NCBI GenBank assembly: GCA_028015205.1
Contig: CM051514.1
Coordinates: 32,628,150 to 32,692,149 of the forward strand
Source of the DNA: Mytilisepta virgata
Lineage: Eukaryota > Mollusca > Bivalvia > Mytilida > Mytilidae
Direction of reading: 5' to 3'
Length of the DNA stretch: 64,000 bases
Each line of letters starts with the position of its first letter. Within the stretch, counting starts at the first letter, position 1. Made by a program: the position numbers and the translations under genes. Below, one piece after another: positions 23,225 through 34,407 of the stretch. The notes under the pieces are model-generated. The model searched no databases. It saw only the letters and a program-made list of their open reading frames with translations, and had not been told where the DNA came from.

Positions 23225-26200
23225 ATGGAGGAAATGCTGTTGTTTGGAAACATATTGCACGATCCAAAGCCAACCAGAAAATATAGAGAAAGGCTACTTA
23301 CATTAGATGACCTCACAGACAAGGAGCTCCGAGCAAGGTACAGGTTCGGGAGAAATTCAATCATGAGGATCACCGACATAGTGCGGGAGGACATCGAACA
23401 TCCTACACAGAGAAGTCATTCTCTCAGTGCAGAGATGCAGGTAACCGAAAACAAAATAACTTCACAGTGTGATATATTTCTCAAAGTTTTAACATTTCAC
23501 TACGTAAAGAAGTATCTTACACATTTTACAGATTAGTGTTACAGAAATGTAATGTTTTTGGTTGATAAACACATGACAATCCAAGGAAATCGTCAAAAAG
23601 TCGTATCGTTTTACCCCAATATATTTGTTTTGTTTTTTTCCACACACAAATGAATGTATAAAGGGGAATAACTCCCATGGTATGGTAAATGAGGTTCCTT
23701 TAGGGATTTTTAAAAACAAATAACGTCAATCTACTTGTAAAGTTCAATCAAACTGTGGACGGCAGGGACGTTCCTAAACTCCGGCCTTAACCCCACTTAC
23801 CATCCCTTCCAGCACATCAACCCCCGCTTCCTCGGACCTCCCCTTTTTTTCATTTTGCCCGTTGAACATTTCACTATTTCTCCACTGATTCCGCGACCTC
23901 TCAACCTGCTACCTCTACCCCGTACCATCACCCGCCCTGTCCGACGCCTCCTATCTCAGACAATTATTTTTTATCAGCAGGGGGGGGGGGGGGGGGCTCA
24001 AAATCTCTGACTATCTGAATTGACTATTGAAATGTTGCGTTGATCTCTCGTTTAGTAGTAGAATAGATTTGTTTCTCCTGTATAGTTTTATGATATTTTA
24101 CATGATTCTCCCTTGCCTACCACACAAAAAAGAGATGAGGGCCACTCCTCCACCCTTTCCCCCGTTTTGCAGTTAAACAATTAACATGTGGACTTCATTT
24201 TTAATGACTATCTTCACTCTTGATGATGACATTTTTTTTAAAAGGTAACACAGGAGCGGGAATTATATAAAATGTTTATTATAAATATAATTCCAAAGGA
24301 AGTCAGGAAGTCTAAATATTTTCCTTTTTTGTAAAATGGGGGGGGGGGGGGTCAAATCCAAATACAATAAGAGATGGGTAAAAAAATAAATGTGTCTAAC
24401 TGAGGTGTTATAGTTTGAGAATGTCTCCTAAATTGCCCCACTAACACTCCTGCCATGTGCTGGTTGTAGGGGGGTCGAGATTGTTTGATCGTTGTCCCTT
24501 AACAATAACTGTCGGGGCGACTTGGTAATGGTAACCTTCCTTCCGTCCGTAAAATATGGTGAACATAACTCATCGGGAACCGTTTGACCCGTTGACGAAT
24601 TGGTTTGACATTTATTATGATGCATTGGTATATGTTGATGTGCATACTTCACCCCACTTTAATTCATATAATTGTATAAGAGTTATGGAACATTTTCATC
24701 ATTTGTCTTCCAACTTATGTACGTTAAGCTAGAAGTTGCGGCTTTTGTGTCGATTGTACATTTGCAAAGTGTCATGTGAAAAAAAAATGTCCTTCCTGTT
24801 ATATATTTCATTGTAAAAACCAAAAGGACAATATTTCATGATCATCGATGCGTTTTATTCCGTCCCCAGACTTTATCATAGGGAACAATAGCCATAGAGG
24901 ACAATATTTCATAGAAGACAATATTTTATGTAAAAGCAGCGGCTTGAAGATTGAGGTCGTCGCTTGTAAATTCTACGGTCGGCACCACGATCTAATTGAC
25001 AGCTATGAAAACATGTCTTAAGACCTGTAACTGTTATATATGTCCTTCCTCCCTCTCCAAAAGTGTCCTTCAATGAGTAGCACGGCGGGTGTCTTGCAAG
25101 AAAAATGCACCAGAGTTCAAACCCCGATTTGTCATTATGCGCGACTCGTTTCTGAATGTACTTTGTAGTCTTTTATTCATTATCCTTTGTCTCCCCTCGT
25201 TTTTCGTCATTTTTTGTCCATGAAATATTTCATCCTTAACCCCCATCTCCAATTATTCGCCCCTCATCATTGCCAATGCTTTGTTTGGGATGTAATTGCA
25301 TAATCTTTTTTTTTTTTTCGTTTCCACAGGTGCTCGTTGCCTTGAGGTTTTTTGCTTGTGGAGGTTTCCTGCAAGTAATAGGTGATACCATAGGCATTGA
25401 TAAATCAACTGTTAGCAGGTGCGTGCAGAAGGTTTCGGATGCTCTTAATGCCAAGACTGACCAGTTTATCAAGTGGCCGTCAGTCCAGAGGAAAGGGGAT
25501 ATCAAACAAGGGTTCTTTGACAATGGAGGCTTTCCAGGAGTTGTAGGTTGCATTGATGGAACTCATGTGAGGATTTCTGCTCCTAGTCACGACGAACCAT
25601 CTTTCGTCAACAGAAAGGGCTACCACAGCATTAACACACAAGCAATATGTGATCATGAAGGTACACAAAAGTTTACAATTTCTTAAATAATTTTAGCCAC
25701 CCAAAATGCACAGTGCTTATACTTAGTCTTGTAAATATATCTATAGGACTTGAAACAGTAAGGATGCAGTCCACTGACAGCAACTTGGAGCGTCTTTTCG
25801 GAAATAAATAATCCTGAATTTTGAGGGAAAAATCTTACCAGGAAAAAAAATTCCCCCCCCCTTTTTTTTCTAGTAAAACGATCGGCCCCTAACTTTTTAA
25901 GTTTTTCAATATGTCTTTTTTTCCTTATTAATGTTGTTTCTCTTTTTGTTTGTCGTTTTTTTGTGTTTTCGGTAATTGTTTTTTTGTCCATGGACTCCCC
26001 TCTTTTGACATTTTAGTACTGATTCTCATCATTCACATTTCATACAACTATAATGCTAATAATCTTTATGATATCGTGAATTATACGTGACGACCCGCTT
26101 CAACATATAGCATTTGCATCATCGCTGTAGCATTTGCATTTTGAGAATATTGTGTTGGGCCGGAAAATATATAATAACAGTAATATGCCTGTTTCCTGCA

Positions 26201-26857
26201 ATGTAAAATGTTTTTTTTTTTTATTTAATTCAATAAACTCCTCTACCTGCCTACATACAATAAACACTCTTAACTCTTAACATTACCCGTTTGGAAGCTG
26301 CGGAATCGTATACATTTAATGGGACTGACTTTTTATGCTCGAACTACATGTAAATCAAATTTTGTTTTTCAGGTAGATTTACAAACGTTGTAGCTAGGTG
26401 GCCGGGAAGCGTACACGACAGTCACATTATGAGATGTTCGCAAGTGTGCACCCATTTAGAAGAATCCCACCTGTCAGTGCAAGATGGGTTGATCCTAGGT
26501 GACAGTGGATATGCGTGTAGGAGTTTTCTTATGACACCATATCTGAAACCAACAGAGCAATGTCATGAGAAATTCAATAAAGCTCATATGAAGACAAGAA
26601 GCTGCATTGAACGGACATTTGGTTGGTGGAAAAAGAGGTTCAATTGTCTACACCAGGGAATCAGAATGCACCCAGAAAAAGTGTGTAAAATTATCATGGC
26701 ATGTGCAGTCCTGCATAACTTAGCCGTTGAGATGAAAGAACCAATGGACGAGTATGACAACGAGATTGTTAATAATGATGACTTAAACATTGTTTTTCGT
26801 GGACCCGATGAAGGACGCATTGTGCGAGATCATATAGCCAGGGGATTTTTCTCATAG
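23225..26857 (+). CDS. Harbinger DDE transposase (HARBI1-like), 343 aa
   Basis: Three exons: 23225-23440, 25330-25660 and 26373-26857, joined in phases 0 and 1 with AG/GT borders. The protein starts [10 protein letters not shown] helix-turn-helix-like N-terminal part ([27 protein letters not shown]) precedes the DDE_Tnp_4 catalytic domain. The three acidic residues sit in [10 protein letters not shown] (first D), [10 protein letters not shown] (second D) and [13 protein letters not shown] (E), followed by the conserved ACAVLHNLA. The length is normal for the family (about 340-350 aa). Such transposases cut at the TIRs and need the partner Myb-like protein for DNA recognition and nuclear import. 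The 1.9-kb first intron is long and repeat-bearing; the splice model rests on frame and motif continuity. Confidence 0.92.
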
Positions 26858-28369
26858 ATGTATTGTAACAATAAAAAAGTTGATGAAATATATTTAAAAG
26901 ATCTTCTGTACATATAAAAATAAATCAAACGATTGCATTCATTGACTAATTATCATTTAAAGCTTGCAAGGTGAGATATACGTCATCTTCCTGATTTGCC
27001 CACTGCTGAAGTCTTCCAATTTCCAACTCTAATTTAATATTTTCCAGTTTAATTTTTGTTTTTTCAAGCACAAATTTCTCTTCTTGCACAGTCAAAACGT
27101 CATACTGCTTTTGCATGAGCATTTGTGGTGTAACAGTCTCCGTTTTTCTTTTCTTGGGAGCGTGTGGTGTACTGCATGCAGGTGGTGGCTGATGAAATGA
27201 CAACACGCTTTCATTCCCGGTTCTACATTCAGATGATGGTTGTTCTTGAAAGAATAACACACTCTCATTCCCCGAGTTGTCAGCTCTATGGACAATAGCT
27301 TCTGCTATTATAGTAGATTGGGTTGAATCTTCAATGCCAGAATTAGACAGATCTAAAATACGAAGGTGGAAACAGATTAGTTCGAGAAATCATGAGAAAT
27401 TACTGAATCTTTTTTATTCTTTGGTAATGTGCTATTACAGGTATTTAATAAGTACTAGAGCTAGCTGCATGTAAGTGGATACTCCTGCTCTATTTAAGTT
27501 CATGTGGTTAGCGCTCCATTTCTTTTTGACATTTAGTGAGTTGGTGATGTCTTTGTGCCATTGACCCATATCTGTTCTTTTTTATATTGTATAAAATTAC
27601 TTGTTTATCATAGTTTTTAAAACAAAAATACATATGTTTTGTGGGTGAAAACTTAAGGGACCGACCATTTTACTTGTTAAAGGGGTGGGGTGTTACGGTT
27701 TTTTGTCCGAGATTGTTCAACGTGATCATTCAAATATTTTTTTCCTAACTTAACATTTCTATGCATTTGATATAATCATTTGATAAAATTTGACTCAATT
27801 ATTTTTGTTTGTACCTGCATGCTTTTTCTCATTTTTTAACCATATTTGGGATAAAAACACTCTGTAGCAAAAACCACAACTAGCCCGCCCATTTGCAAAT
27901 TAATTGGTCGGTCGCACACTTCACCCCAAAAATGATTCATGAAAAACCCACACCTAGAACGAGTAATCTGAATTAATTGAACCAGCGCTACTGAGATCAA
28001 AGGTTATTAATTATTATGGAAGTACTGTGCTTCCATGCTTTGGAAGTACTGTACTTACATGCTTATATATAGGTCTAAGGTAAAAAAAATCTCAAAGACA
28101 AGACTTATAGTGTGTGTGTTTGGGGGTGGGTATATATGTTTTTGTTTGTCATACGAATTCATGTTTTTCATTTTCAACGGGAGTCAAATTATTACTTTAA
28201 AAAACTGTTAACTAACTCGGAACCGTAATCTAGAATAAGATTATTAGTTTTTGGTCACTTGCTTGGCCACACAATTTACTGATATTGTAAGGGTTGTAAA
28301 GGTTAAAAAACATCATACCAGAGAGCATATACCCCCCCCCCCCACACACACACACACACACACACACAC
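23981..28369. repeat. Homopolymer and CA microsatellites within Harbinger introns
   Basis: A run of about 17 G lies at 23981-23997, a second G run at about 24338-24349, T/C runs near 25850-25875, and a C run running into (CA)n at 28332-28369. These are common mutation or assembly-error sites and lie in non-coding parts of the element. Confidence 0.8.
24955..25015 (+). repeat. Diverged R1 fragment in transposase intron 1
   Basis: GTAAATTCTACGGTCGGCACCACGATCTAATTGACAGCTATGAAAAC resembles the R1 start (TTTTACGGTCGTCATCACGAATTGATAGACCG). It is an old insertion or capture within the Harbinger intron. Confidence 0.5.
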
Positions 28370-29297
28370 TTTTTTCCTTTCTTGGAAGTTAGGTAGTCGG
28401 TGCGATTGCCAGAAATTATTTAAGTTCGGAAATTTATACCCCCAACCTCCAATCAAAAGGTCCGTGTTTTAGTAATGTTATAATGTGTGAGTAATTATCT
28501 CTTTGGAAACCCCTTTATGGGGCCGCTGCATCATGACGCGCACTGTGCTGGCGTGCGATAGTGTGTACTGTGTGCATATTACACAGGTAGGCCGAACTTC
28601 GTCTGCATGATTGGAGGTGGTGGGATTCTGTCGAAAAGAAGGCATTTCAAGGAGTTTCAGGGGAGTTTTCTTCAACCTAACCATATCCTAGATACTTTTA
28701 GCTTTGATTTCACAATTTTGTCGAATCTGAAAGTAGCTTTGGGTTCGGTTAGGACATCATGCAACCTTGTCAGAGCACGGATATATCATCATTCATAAAC
28801 ATGATCAAGGTAGGCATTTATGTTTTATTCAAATACCATTTCATTTTATATACTCTTTAGAGCATAAACGGTTTACCTTCAGGGTTTATTATGACTATGG
28901 ATGACTCGCTTCCTTTTAAACCAACAAAACTTGAACAATCCTTCATCATTTCCACGATATTCTCTGTCTCACTTGTCAAGGCTTTGGGAGCAGGGCCACC
29001 GCCAGTTTGGGCTCTATATTTCATACTTTCCGCATACTCCTTTTTTGCTTTTGTTTGTAAGTTTTGCCATTTTGTTTTGACTTCTTTATCTGAACGAAAA
29101 TGCAAACCAATAGCATTTATTTTGGACGAAATGTCTTTCCAAATGCCGTTTTTCTTGGAATTTGTGATTGAATTTGTCAATTTGCTCCGTAAAACAGTAA
29201 TATTGTCATTGATCAACTGTTGCAGCATGGTAATTTCCGCTGAATCCCAGTTTGAAGATCTTTTTTTCTTATCAGCGTCGTCTGGAAACTCGGCCAT
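26946..29297 (-). CDS. Harbinger Myb/SANT-like DNA-binding protein, 275 aa
   Basis: Two exons on the minus strand, 28877-29297 and 26946-27352, joined in phase 1, with TAG stop at 26946. The N-terminal residues (about 10-100) form a Myb/SANT-like trihelix domain (SSNWDSAEITMLQQLI, IWKDISSKINAIG, KEVKTKWQNLQTKAKKEY), as in NAIF1-type and other Harbinger-derived proteins. The C-terminal half has an acidic/serine linker, a basic nuclear-localisation-like PKKRKTE and a terminal coiled coil (EKFVLEKTKIKLENIKLELE). The gene converges on the transposase, with the two stops under 100 bases apart. In known Harbinger systems this partner binds subterminal DNA and carries the transposase into the nucleus; that role is inferred here from family and arrangement. 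Confidence 0.88.
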
Positions 29298-29424
29298 TTT
29301 GTTCTTGATAAAAATCGCGAAAATGCACGCGAAGGAATGAATATTGGGAAATTGGAATTTAAACAAGGTTTAAGTACGAGTTCTCATTTTAAATTACATT
29401 TAGTTAAAAGTGGGACTAATTACG

Positions 29425-29435
29425 CTTTGTGCAAC
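29425..29435 (-). promoter_or_regulatory. Subterminal copy of TIR motif (right)
   Basis: CTTTGTGCAAC, the mirror of the motif at 23105-23115. It is separated from the terminal copy by A/T-rich sequence with several TTTAAA/TTAAA words. Confidence 0.6.
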
Positions 29436-29508
29436 GGTTTTTAAAGTCTTCTTTAACTTATTGAGAATTCTAATTTTAAGTACTGTTTAACTTTAAACCA
29501 CGTTTAAA

Positions 29509-29534
29509 TTTAAAAGACCTTTGTGCAACCCAGT
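29509..29534 (-). repeat. Harbinger right terminal inverted repeat
   Basis: The reverse complement reads GACTGGGTTGCACAAAGGTC then TTTTAA. CAG follows at 29535-29537. Together with the left end this fixes the element boundaries. Confidence 0.9.
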
Positions 29535-29675
29535 CCAGTTCTTTGTCCAACGGGACATGTAAATCCTAATCTAACACAACACATATGTCTATTTGTTCCT
29601 TATTCCCGGAGATAATTAGAACATATATAAATATTTTTGTCATAATCGGGATGTTTTCTATGTGAAGACTATAAA

Positions 29676-30030
29676 TAAAGTAAAGTCAATAAATACAAAA
29701 GGGATATTCGAAGGAGGGGAAATCTAAACAACTGACAAACTCCGGAGAACAACGATGACAAGACCAAAACAATACATGCACTACAATTAAAAACTAAAAA
29801 CATATGAACAACATGGACTCCACAAAAACCTGGGGTAGACTCAAGTGCTCTGGAAGAGTAAGCAGTCTCTGCTTCCTGCAGGACACCCGCCATGCTGCCC
29901 ATATCAAATCCAGTATGAGGAAGGGATAACATCAATGGAACAGGTCCATTTTCATTTGGGAAATGGTTTTTTTCATACCTGTCAACCAAGTCATGATGAC
30001 GTCCACAAAACTTTAATAAGGATGACTCCT
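29676..30030 (-). mobile_element. R1 subfamily element, complete, 355 bp
   Basis: In the minus orientation it starts GGAGTCATCCTTATTAAAG and ends GACTTTACTT. TATAAA on each side (29670-29675, 30031-30036) looks like a target-site duplication. The paralogous locus in copy B (about 37315-37340) reads straight through GAAGATTATAAAATAATTATAA without the insert, so both ends are supported by an empty site. No terminal inverted repeat and no Pol III boxes were found, so I leave the class open. Confidence 0.8.
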
Positions 30031-30735
30031 TATAAAATAATTATAAAAATATTGGTTGCTCGATTTGATTACATAATGAAATATTAATTACAATCTTCGC
30101 AGTTAATTAAATACAAACAAACACACTCTTTACTCTGTGGCAGTGACGTCCCATGAGATTTTGTGTAAATTTCAATCAACACTGCCTTCTCACGCGATAG
30201 ATGCGCTTCGCATTCTACTAGGAGATAATGTGTTTACAAATTTTTCTGGTTTTTAATATTTTTATAAGACAGAATATTCTCGAAAAAAGTTTGAAAAGAT
30301 TTAACAAAAGATAATTGTCTGTGGTTTGCATCTTGGAGTGGGCATAGATTTTTACTTTCCAATCACAGTTGCATGGCAAATTACAAAACAAAAGAGAATA
30401 GTAACCGCCTGATATTTTTGTAGGATCTTTTAGTTTAAATAATTGAGATGTAAAAGTCTGGTTTCTTACAGTTGTGATGTTCTTGCTTCTGAGAGAATTC
30501 CTTCAACCTGTGTCCGTCCAAGAGTGTGTATTATTTTATTACTTTGTTACTGTGTCAGTTGTTTCGATCTTCCCCTCCTTCGAATGTCCCTTTGGTATTT
30601 CTTGACTTTACTTACTTTCAATTTACCTCTTTTGTAAACTGTTCAGGTAATAATCTTGAAGGCGATTGTTTGATTTTAAACAGAAAACATTTTTCATTTC
30701 TAGATTAATTGATATATGTTAATTTTATCACTTCA

Positions 30736-31150
30736 AACGTTTTACGGTCGTCATAACGAAGTTTCCATCTCGTATATGAAAGTAGATATCTTCAGTTAGA
30801 TTTCACGTTCTTCTGAAATTGACACCTCACCCGACATGACACTTCACTGGAAATGTGACGGGTGTAGTTAACAGAGCAGGGCATGCTTACCTTTCCGGAG
30901 CACCTGATTTCACTCCCGGCTTTTTTAATGGAAGTTAACTTTGTTAGTGCTTTAGAATCTGCGATTACTTGTTCTAATTTTGTTTAGATTATTATACGTT
31001 TTTTATTCTTTTAGGTATGCATGTATACTTGTGGCGCTTGTTCGTTGTGTTCCATTCTTCTTTTTCTTTTCCTTAACTTTAAATTTGTTGACTTTTCCCA
31101 CTTTTTTGTCGCCTTGGTATTCTTTTGCTGATATTCCGTATTTGTGAAAT
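30736..31150 (+). repeat. R1-family copy
   Basis: Starts CACTTCAAACGTTTTACGGTCGTCATAACGAAG and continues through an AACAGAGCAGGGCATGCTTACC block to a T-rich tail with CGCCTTGGTATTC. It is absent from the aligned place in copy B. Confidence 0.7.
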
Positions 31151-31193
31151 TTAAAGTGAGTACTTAAATGTCAACCTGGACCAAGAGAAATAT

Positions 31194-31574
31194 AGATTCT
31201 CCTTCAGGTACGAGTGAGTTATGGAATTTCTCCACCCGAGATAGTTAAATTTTCGATTTTCAACACGCGAGCCTTTAGCGAGCGTGTTAAAATCTAAAAT
31301 TTAACTATTGAGGGTGGAGAAATTCCAAAACTCACGAGTAAATTGAAGGAGAATCTGTTTCTCCTATGATTTTCGACAAAAACCTCAAGAAAATGTCGTT
31401 GCTATGTAGTTTGTTTACATAGACGTCATTTCGGGACTTCTCTAGTTTATCGTTCCAATAACTGTAGAAAAAAAAGGGCGGTAATTCCCACGTAGAAATT
31501 TAATCACCGGGAAGTGGTTAAAGATATTATGTATTTTTATCCCACCGATTAAACACGCCAGGAATAGGAGAAAC
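31194..31574. mobile_element. Foldback element: 75-bp hairpin plus TIR-bounded body
   Basis: 31194-31268 and 31282-31356 are nearly perfect reverse complements (AGATTCTCCTTC... and ...GAAGGAGAATCT) around a 13-base loop. Immediately after, a body runs from GTTTCTCCTAT (31357) to ATAGGAGAAAC (31574). A relative at 47847-48097 keeps the body but has lost most of the hairpin. It is absent from the matching place in copy B. No coding capacity: a non-autonomous DNA-type element of unknown superfamily. Confidence 0.8.
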
Positions 31575-32025
31575 CTAGAAACCTGATTGAATAAACACCT
31601 CGCAAGAGTACACATAGTAATACTTTGCTATTTATATATCTAGCAAAATCAATTTGGGTCAAAGTGATTAAACAGTGATGTGATACTTTAAAATAATACT
31701 TGTAAATGTATCAGTATGATCAAATATACTCAGAATCTCAAGAGAACATTAATTAAAACATTTTGTAAAACATGATAAATAAAAATAACAATCCAAAGAT
31801 ACTTATATTAGATATAGCAAATTTATACTATGCTGTATACGACGCATTTAAGAAGAAGTTTTCTATCTAACATTTTTGTAATAGTGTCGACATTAAATTC
31901 TCTCATTACCGTTTTTAATCATAATTTATAAAATTAACTGATTAGATGTATACATAAGAAGAATTATAAATGCGCTTTTCCTGGCTTTAATTTGTTTGGC
32001 AAGAATCCTTCCTTATCCGTTGTAA

Positions 32026-33440
32026 ACTTGTTGAATCAAATGGACGGAAAACTAATTTGTTTTATTGTTCTTGTAAATCTTTGTACATGTTACAGTTTGG
32101 TCTTCAAATTCATATACCAAAACGCATTCGTATGTGTAATTGTCGTTCGATATGCTAGCTTGAAACTGAAATATTCATGATATTGGAAAGACAAGAATGA
32201 TTGAAACATGTTCAATAACATCATAACAAGTTTACGCAGGATAGCTAAAATCAAGAAAAAGTCGACTTGCTTGAGACAGGAGAAATCTTATATTTAATAG
32301 CGAGCGCAGCGAGCGCTATTGGGAGCATATCATCGGGGTCATTTAGAAAAGTCTTTGTTTAACGGGGGCAGCCATTACGCAATCCGAAGTGAATTTATTT
32401 GTTAAAGCGAATATGACCATATTGTGCTACATACTAAAGCTAGAAAAAGTTTCGTTCGCCGGAAACGAAAGTATAAGTAAAATAAGGAAAATAATTATAA
32501 TTTTAGAGTCAGAATCGTGATACCGGAAATTAGTTTCTGGGAAGAGCTATTGCTGTGCTCGCCTCATTGGCCACGCCAACAACATATTAATTTGTAAAAA
32601 TTCTCAAGAGAAAAATTCAACGGGTGCATCTTAAAATCTTACCACTGTCGCTTGAAATAAGCATGTAGTAATGATTTATTTCTAGAAATTACCAACATAG
32701 TTCCGATTATGGGGTAAGATAGGACAGGACAAAAACAGAACATAAAATTAAAAAGCATTTGTATTTACTTAAACTTAACTAGGTAAAAAAATAAGGATTT
32801 TTCGTTTTTTTTTGTTTTTTTTTATTGTTTTATTCAATAATAAAACTGTAAACCCAAGTGATACGTAAAGTTATTTTACAGCTTGATATCTTTCAGGTTA
32901 AGCAATAATACATTCGTTCATTAAAGAGTAAACAAAGGCCGATGAACACAGAATTGTGTGCTTTAAAAGTATTGAAAATTCCAGAAATTCTTTATCTTAA
33001 GATAATGGCGATGTCAATATTCCACTTAAAATTATAGTATATATCAACTTTTCTGTTGATTTACATTGTTCAAAACTTCTATTTTGTCATACATCTATAC
33101 GAACACGAAAACCACTCTTTGAAATCAGTGATTTTTTCATCAATTGTATCTTATAAGTTATATTTATAATTTGAAAATTCTCAGTTTACAAAATAGGAAC
33201 CATAATTTGAATTTTAAATGTTTTTTTTTTCTGTAGTATACAAATTAGGATTAAAAATGAGCGTCATGCAGCTAGACACATTCCACCGAACTAAATGTGA
33301 CAGCAGTTGGAAAACGTCTAGAAATCCTCATGTGGCTTATAATGATTAGTAAAGAGCAAGATATAACAAGACTATCACTCAATGTATCAGCCGTTAACTT
33401 TTACTACTTTGTATGCAGTGTATAAGATTACGTATACTTG
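32026..33440. other. Gene-free stretch
   Basis: AT-rich sequence with no exon, RNA gene or clear element between the end of copy A and the truncated SINE. The sequence AATAGCGAGCGCAGCGAGCGCTATT (about 32297-32321) is a short near-perfect palindrome. Confidence 0.55.
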
Positions 33441-33453
33441 TCCCTAGTCATGA

Positions 33454-33558
33454 CGCGTGTCAGTCTTGTACAAAGCAGGGATCACATTCATTATCACATC
33501 TCGTCATGATATGCACCTGGCTGCCACTGGACGTTAAACAACAATTTATTCATCCATC
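33454..33558 (+). mobile_element. 5'-truncated SINE with TSD
   Basis: Corresponds to the last third of the SINE at 13675-14034 (TACAAAGCAGGGATCACATTC, TGATATGCACCTGGCTGCC, ACTGGACGTTAAACAACAA, CATCCATCC tail). It is flanked by CCTAGTCATGA direct repeats (33443-33453, 33559-33569). Truncation at the 5' end with an intact tail fits LINE-type target-primed integration. Confidence 0.82.
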
Positions 33559-34356
33559 CCTAGTCATGAATGCTTTTTCAGTGGCTCTTTATCTACCTAT
33601 ATGTTTGCCGTTTTATTGTGTATTTATAATATTTTTTTAAGATTTGCTTACGTGGTGCTTTATTGATTATGTGGTGTTGGTACTCCTTGTTCTGCTCGTG
33701 GGGGAAGATTATATTTTTCTAATTCTTTCAAACAGTATGAAATTCGCATTAATAATAAAATTCGCCATCAGCCCCTTGTTGGTCCTCTCAATTGTTTCAT
33801 ATGACGTAACATATGAATAGATCACATTTTGAAATCGGATTGTTGGTGGACTCCTCGATAAGCCCTGTTGAAAAAGCCCGACATTTTATCCCAGTCGTAA
33901 CTTCTGTTCAAGAGATATTTATTTTACATAGTAGTGATAGCGATGGTTTGTTTACGTTGCTACGCAATTTTTGAAAAGCATAGAGAAATTCCGAGAGAAA
34001 TTCAAGGAAAATATGGACCAATCATCGATCGATTTCAACAACTTTGAATATATATATGAAAAAGAAATGTTTATCTTGTACTTTTTTCAAATCAATTGGC
34101 AAATCATTTTTATTGGTTTTTCATGTTAGCTTTTTTATCTGATATGATATTATTTTTACCAGTTTCAATTTAAAGATCATGCTGATGTTCTATTATTTCA
34201 TAGTTAGGCCAAACAACCCACGCTATTAAAATCCAAAGAATTGGTTCCATATTGTGACGATTTTTCCATGAAAAGCTTCTGATTGAAAGCCACAGTTACT
34301 GAAGCCGGTAATATATTAAACCAAATTCACACATCCCCTGTATTAGTTAAAACGAT

Positions 34357-34407
34357 AATAATTTAACCTGGTTACATGTATAAGAACTGTAACCAGGTTA
34401 AATTATT
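34357..34407. repeat. Perfect 20-bp-arm inverted repeat
   Basis: AATAATTTAACCTGGTTACA (34357-34376) and its exact reverse complement (34388-34407) flank an 11-base loop. The paralogous position in copy A (about 15616-15640) has a different, shorter hairpin (ACTGCAAACA / TGTTTGCAGT). Confidence 0.9.

Larger units (their letters stand above)
23019..29534. mobile_element. Complete PIF/Harbinger DNA transposon, 6.5 kb
   Basis: Terminal inverted repeats begin GACTGGGTTGCACAAA at both ends and stay similar for about 25 bases. They are flanked by a CAG/CAG 3-bp target-site duplication (23016-23018, 29535-29537). Inside are two convergent genes: a DDE transposase on the plus strand and a Myb/SANT-like protein on the minus strand, the usual gene pair of animal Harbinger elements. 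Both can be spliced in frame without stops. A second copy of GTTGCACAAAG lies 86-99 bases inside each end. The paralogous site near 37186 lacks the element. Introns hold homopolymer runs (G-run about 23981-23997, C/CA-run 28332-28369) and one older R1-like fragment. It may still be active, which sequence alone cannot show. Confidence 0.93.
30037..32025. repeat. Paralogous block, copy A (right segment) with insertions
   Basis: Aligns with about 37330-39470 of copy B. Examples are TAAAATAATTATAAAAATATTGGTTGCTC with its B counterpart, GTTGTGATGTTCTTGCTTCTGAGAGA with GTTGTGGCGTTCTTGCTCCTGAGAGA, and TTTGCTATTTATATATCTA with TTTGCTATTTATATGTCTA. Copy-A-specific insertions are R1 pieces (about 30530-30620, 30736-31150) and a foldback element (31194-31574). 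Confidence 0.75.

Noticed and set aside
28891..29340. 149-residue plus-strand frame
   Set aside because: Antisense shadow of the Harbinger Myb-like exon, which has recognisable domain motifs and matching splice phase.
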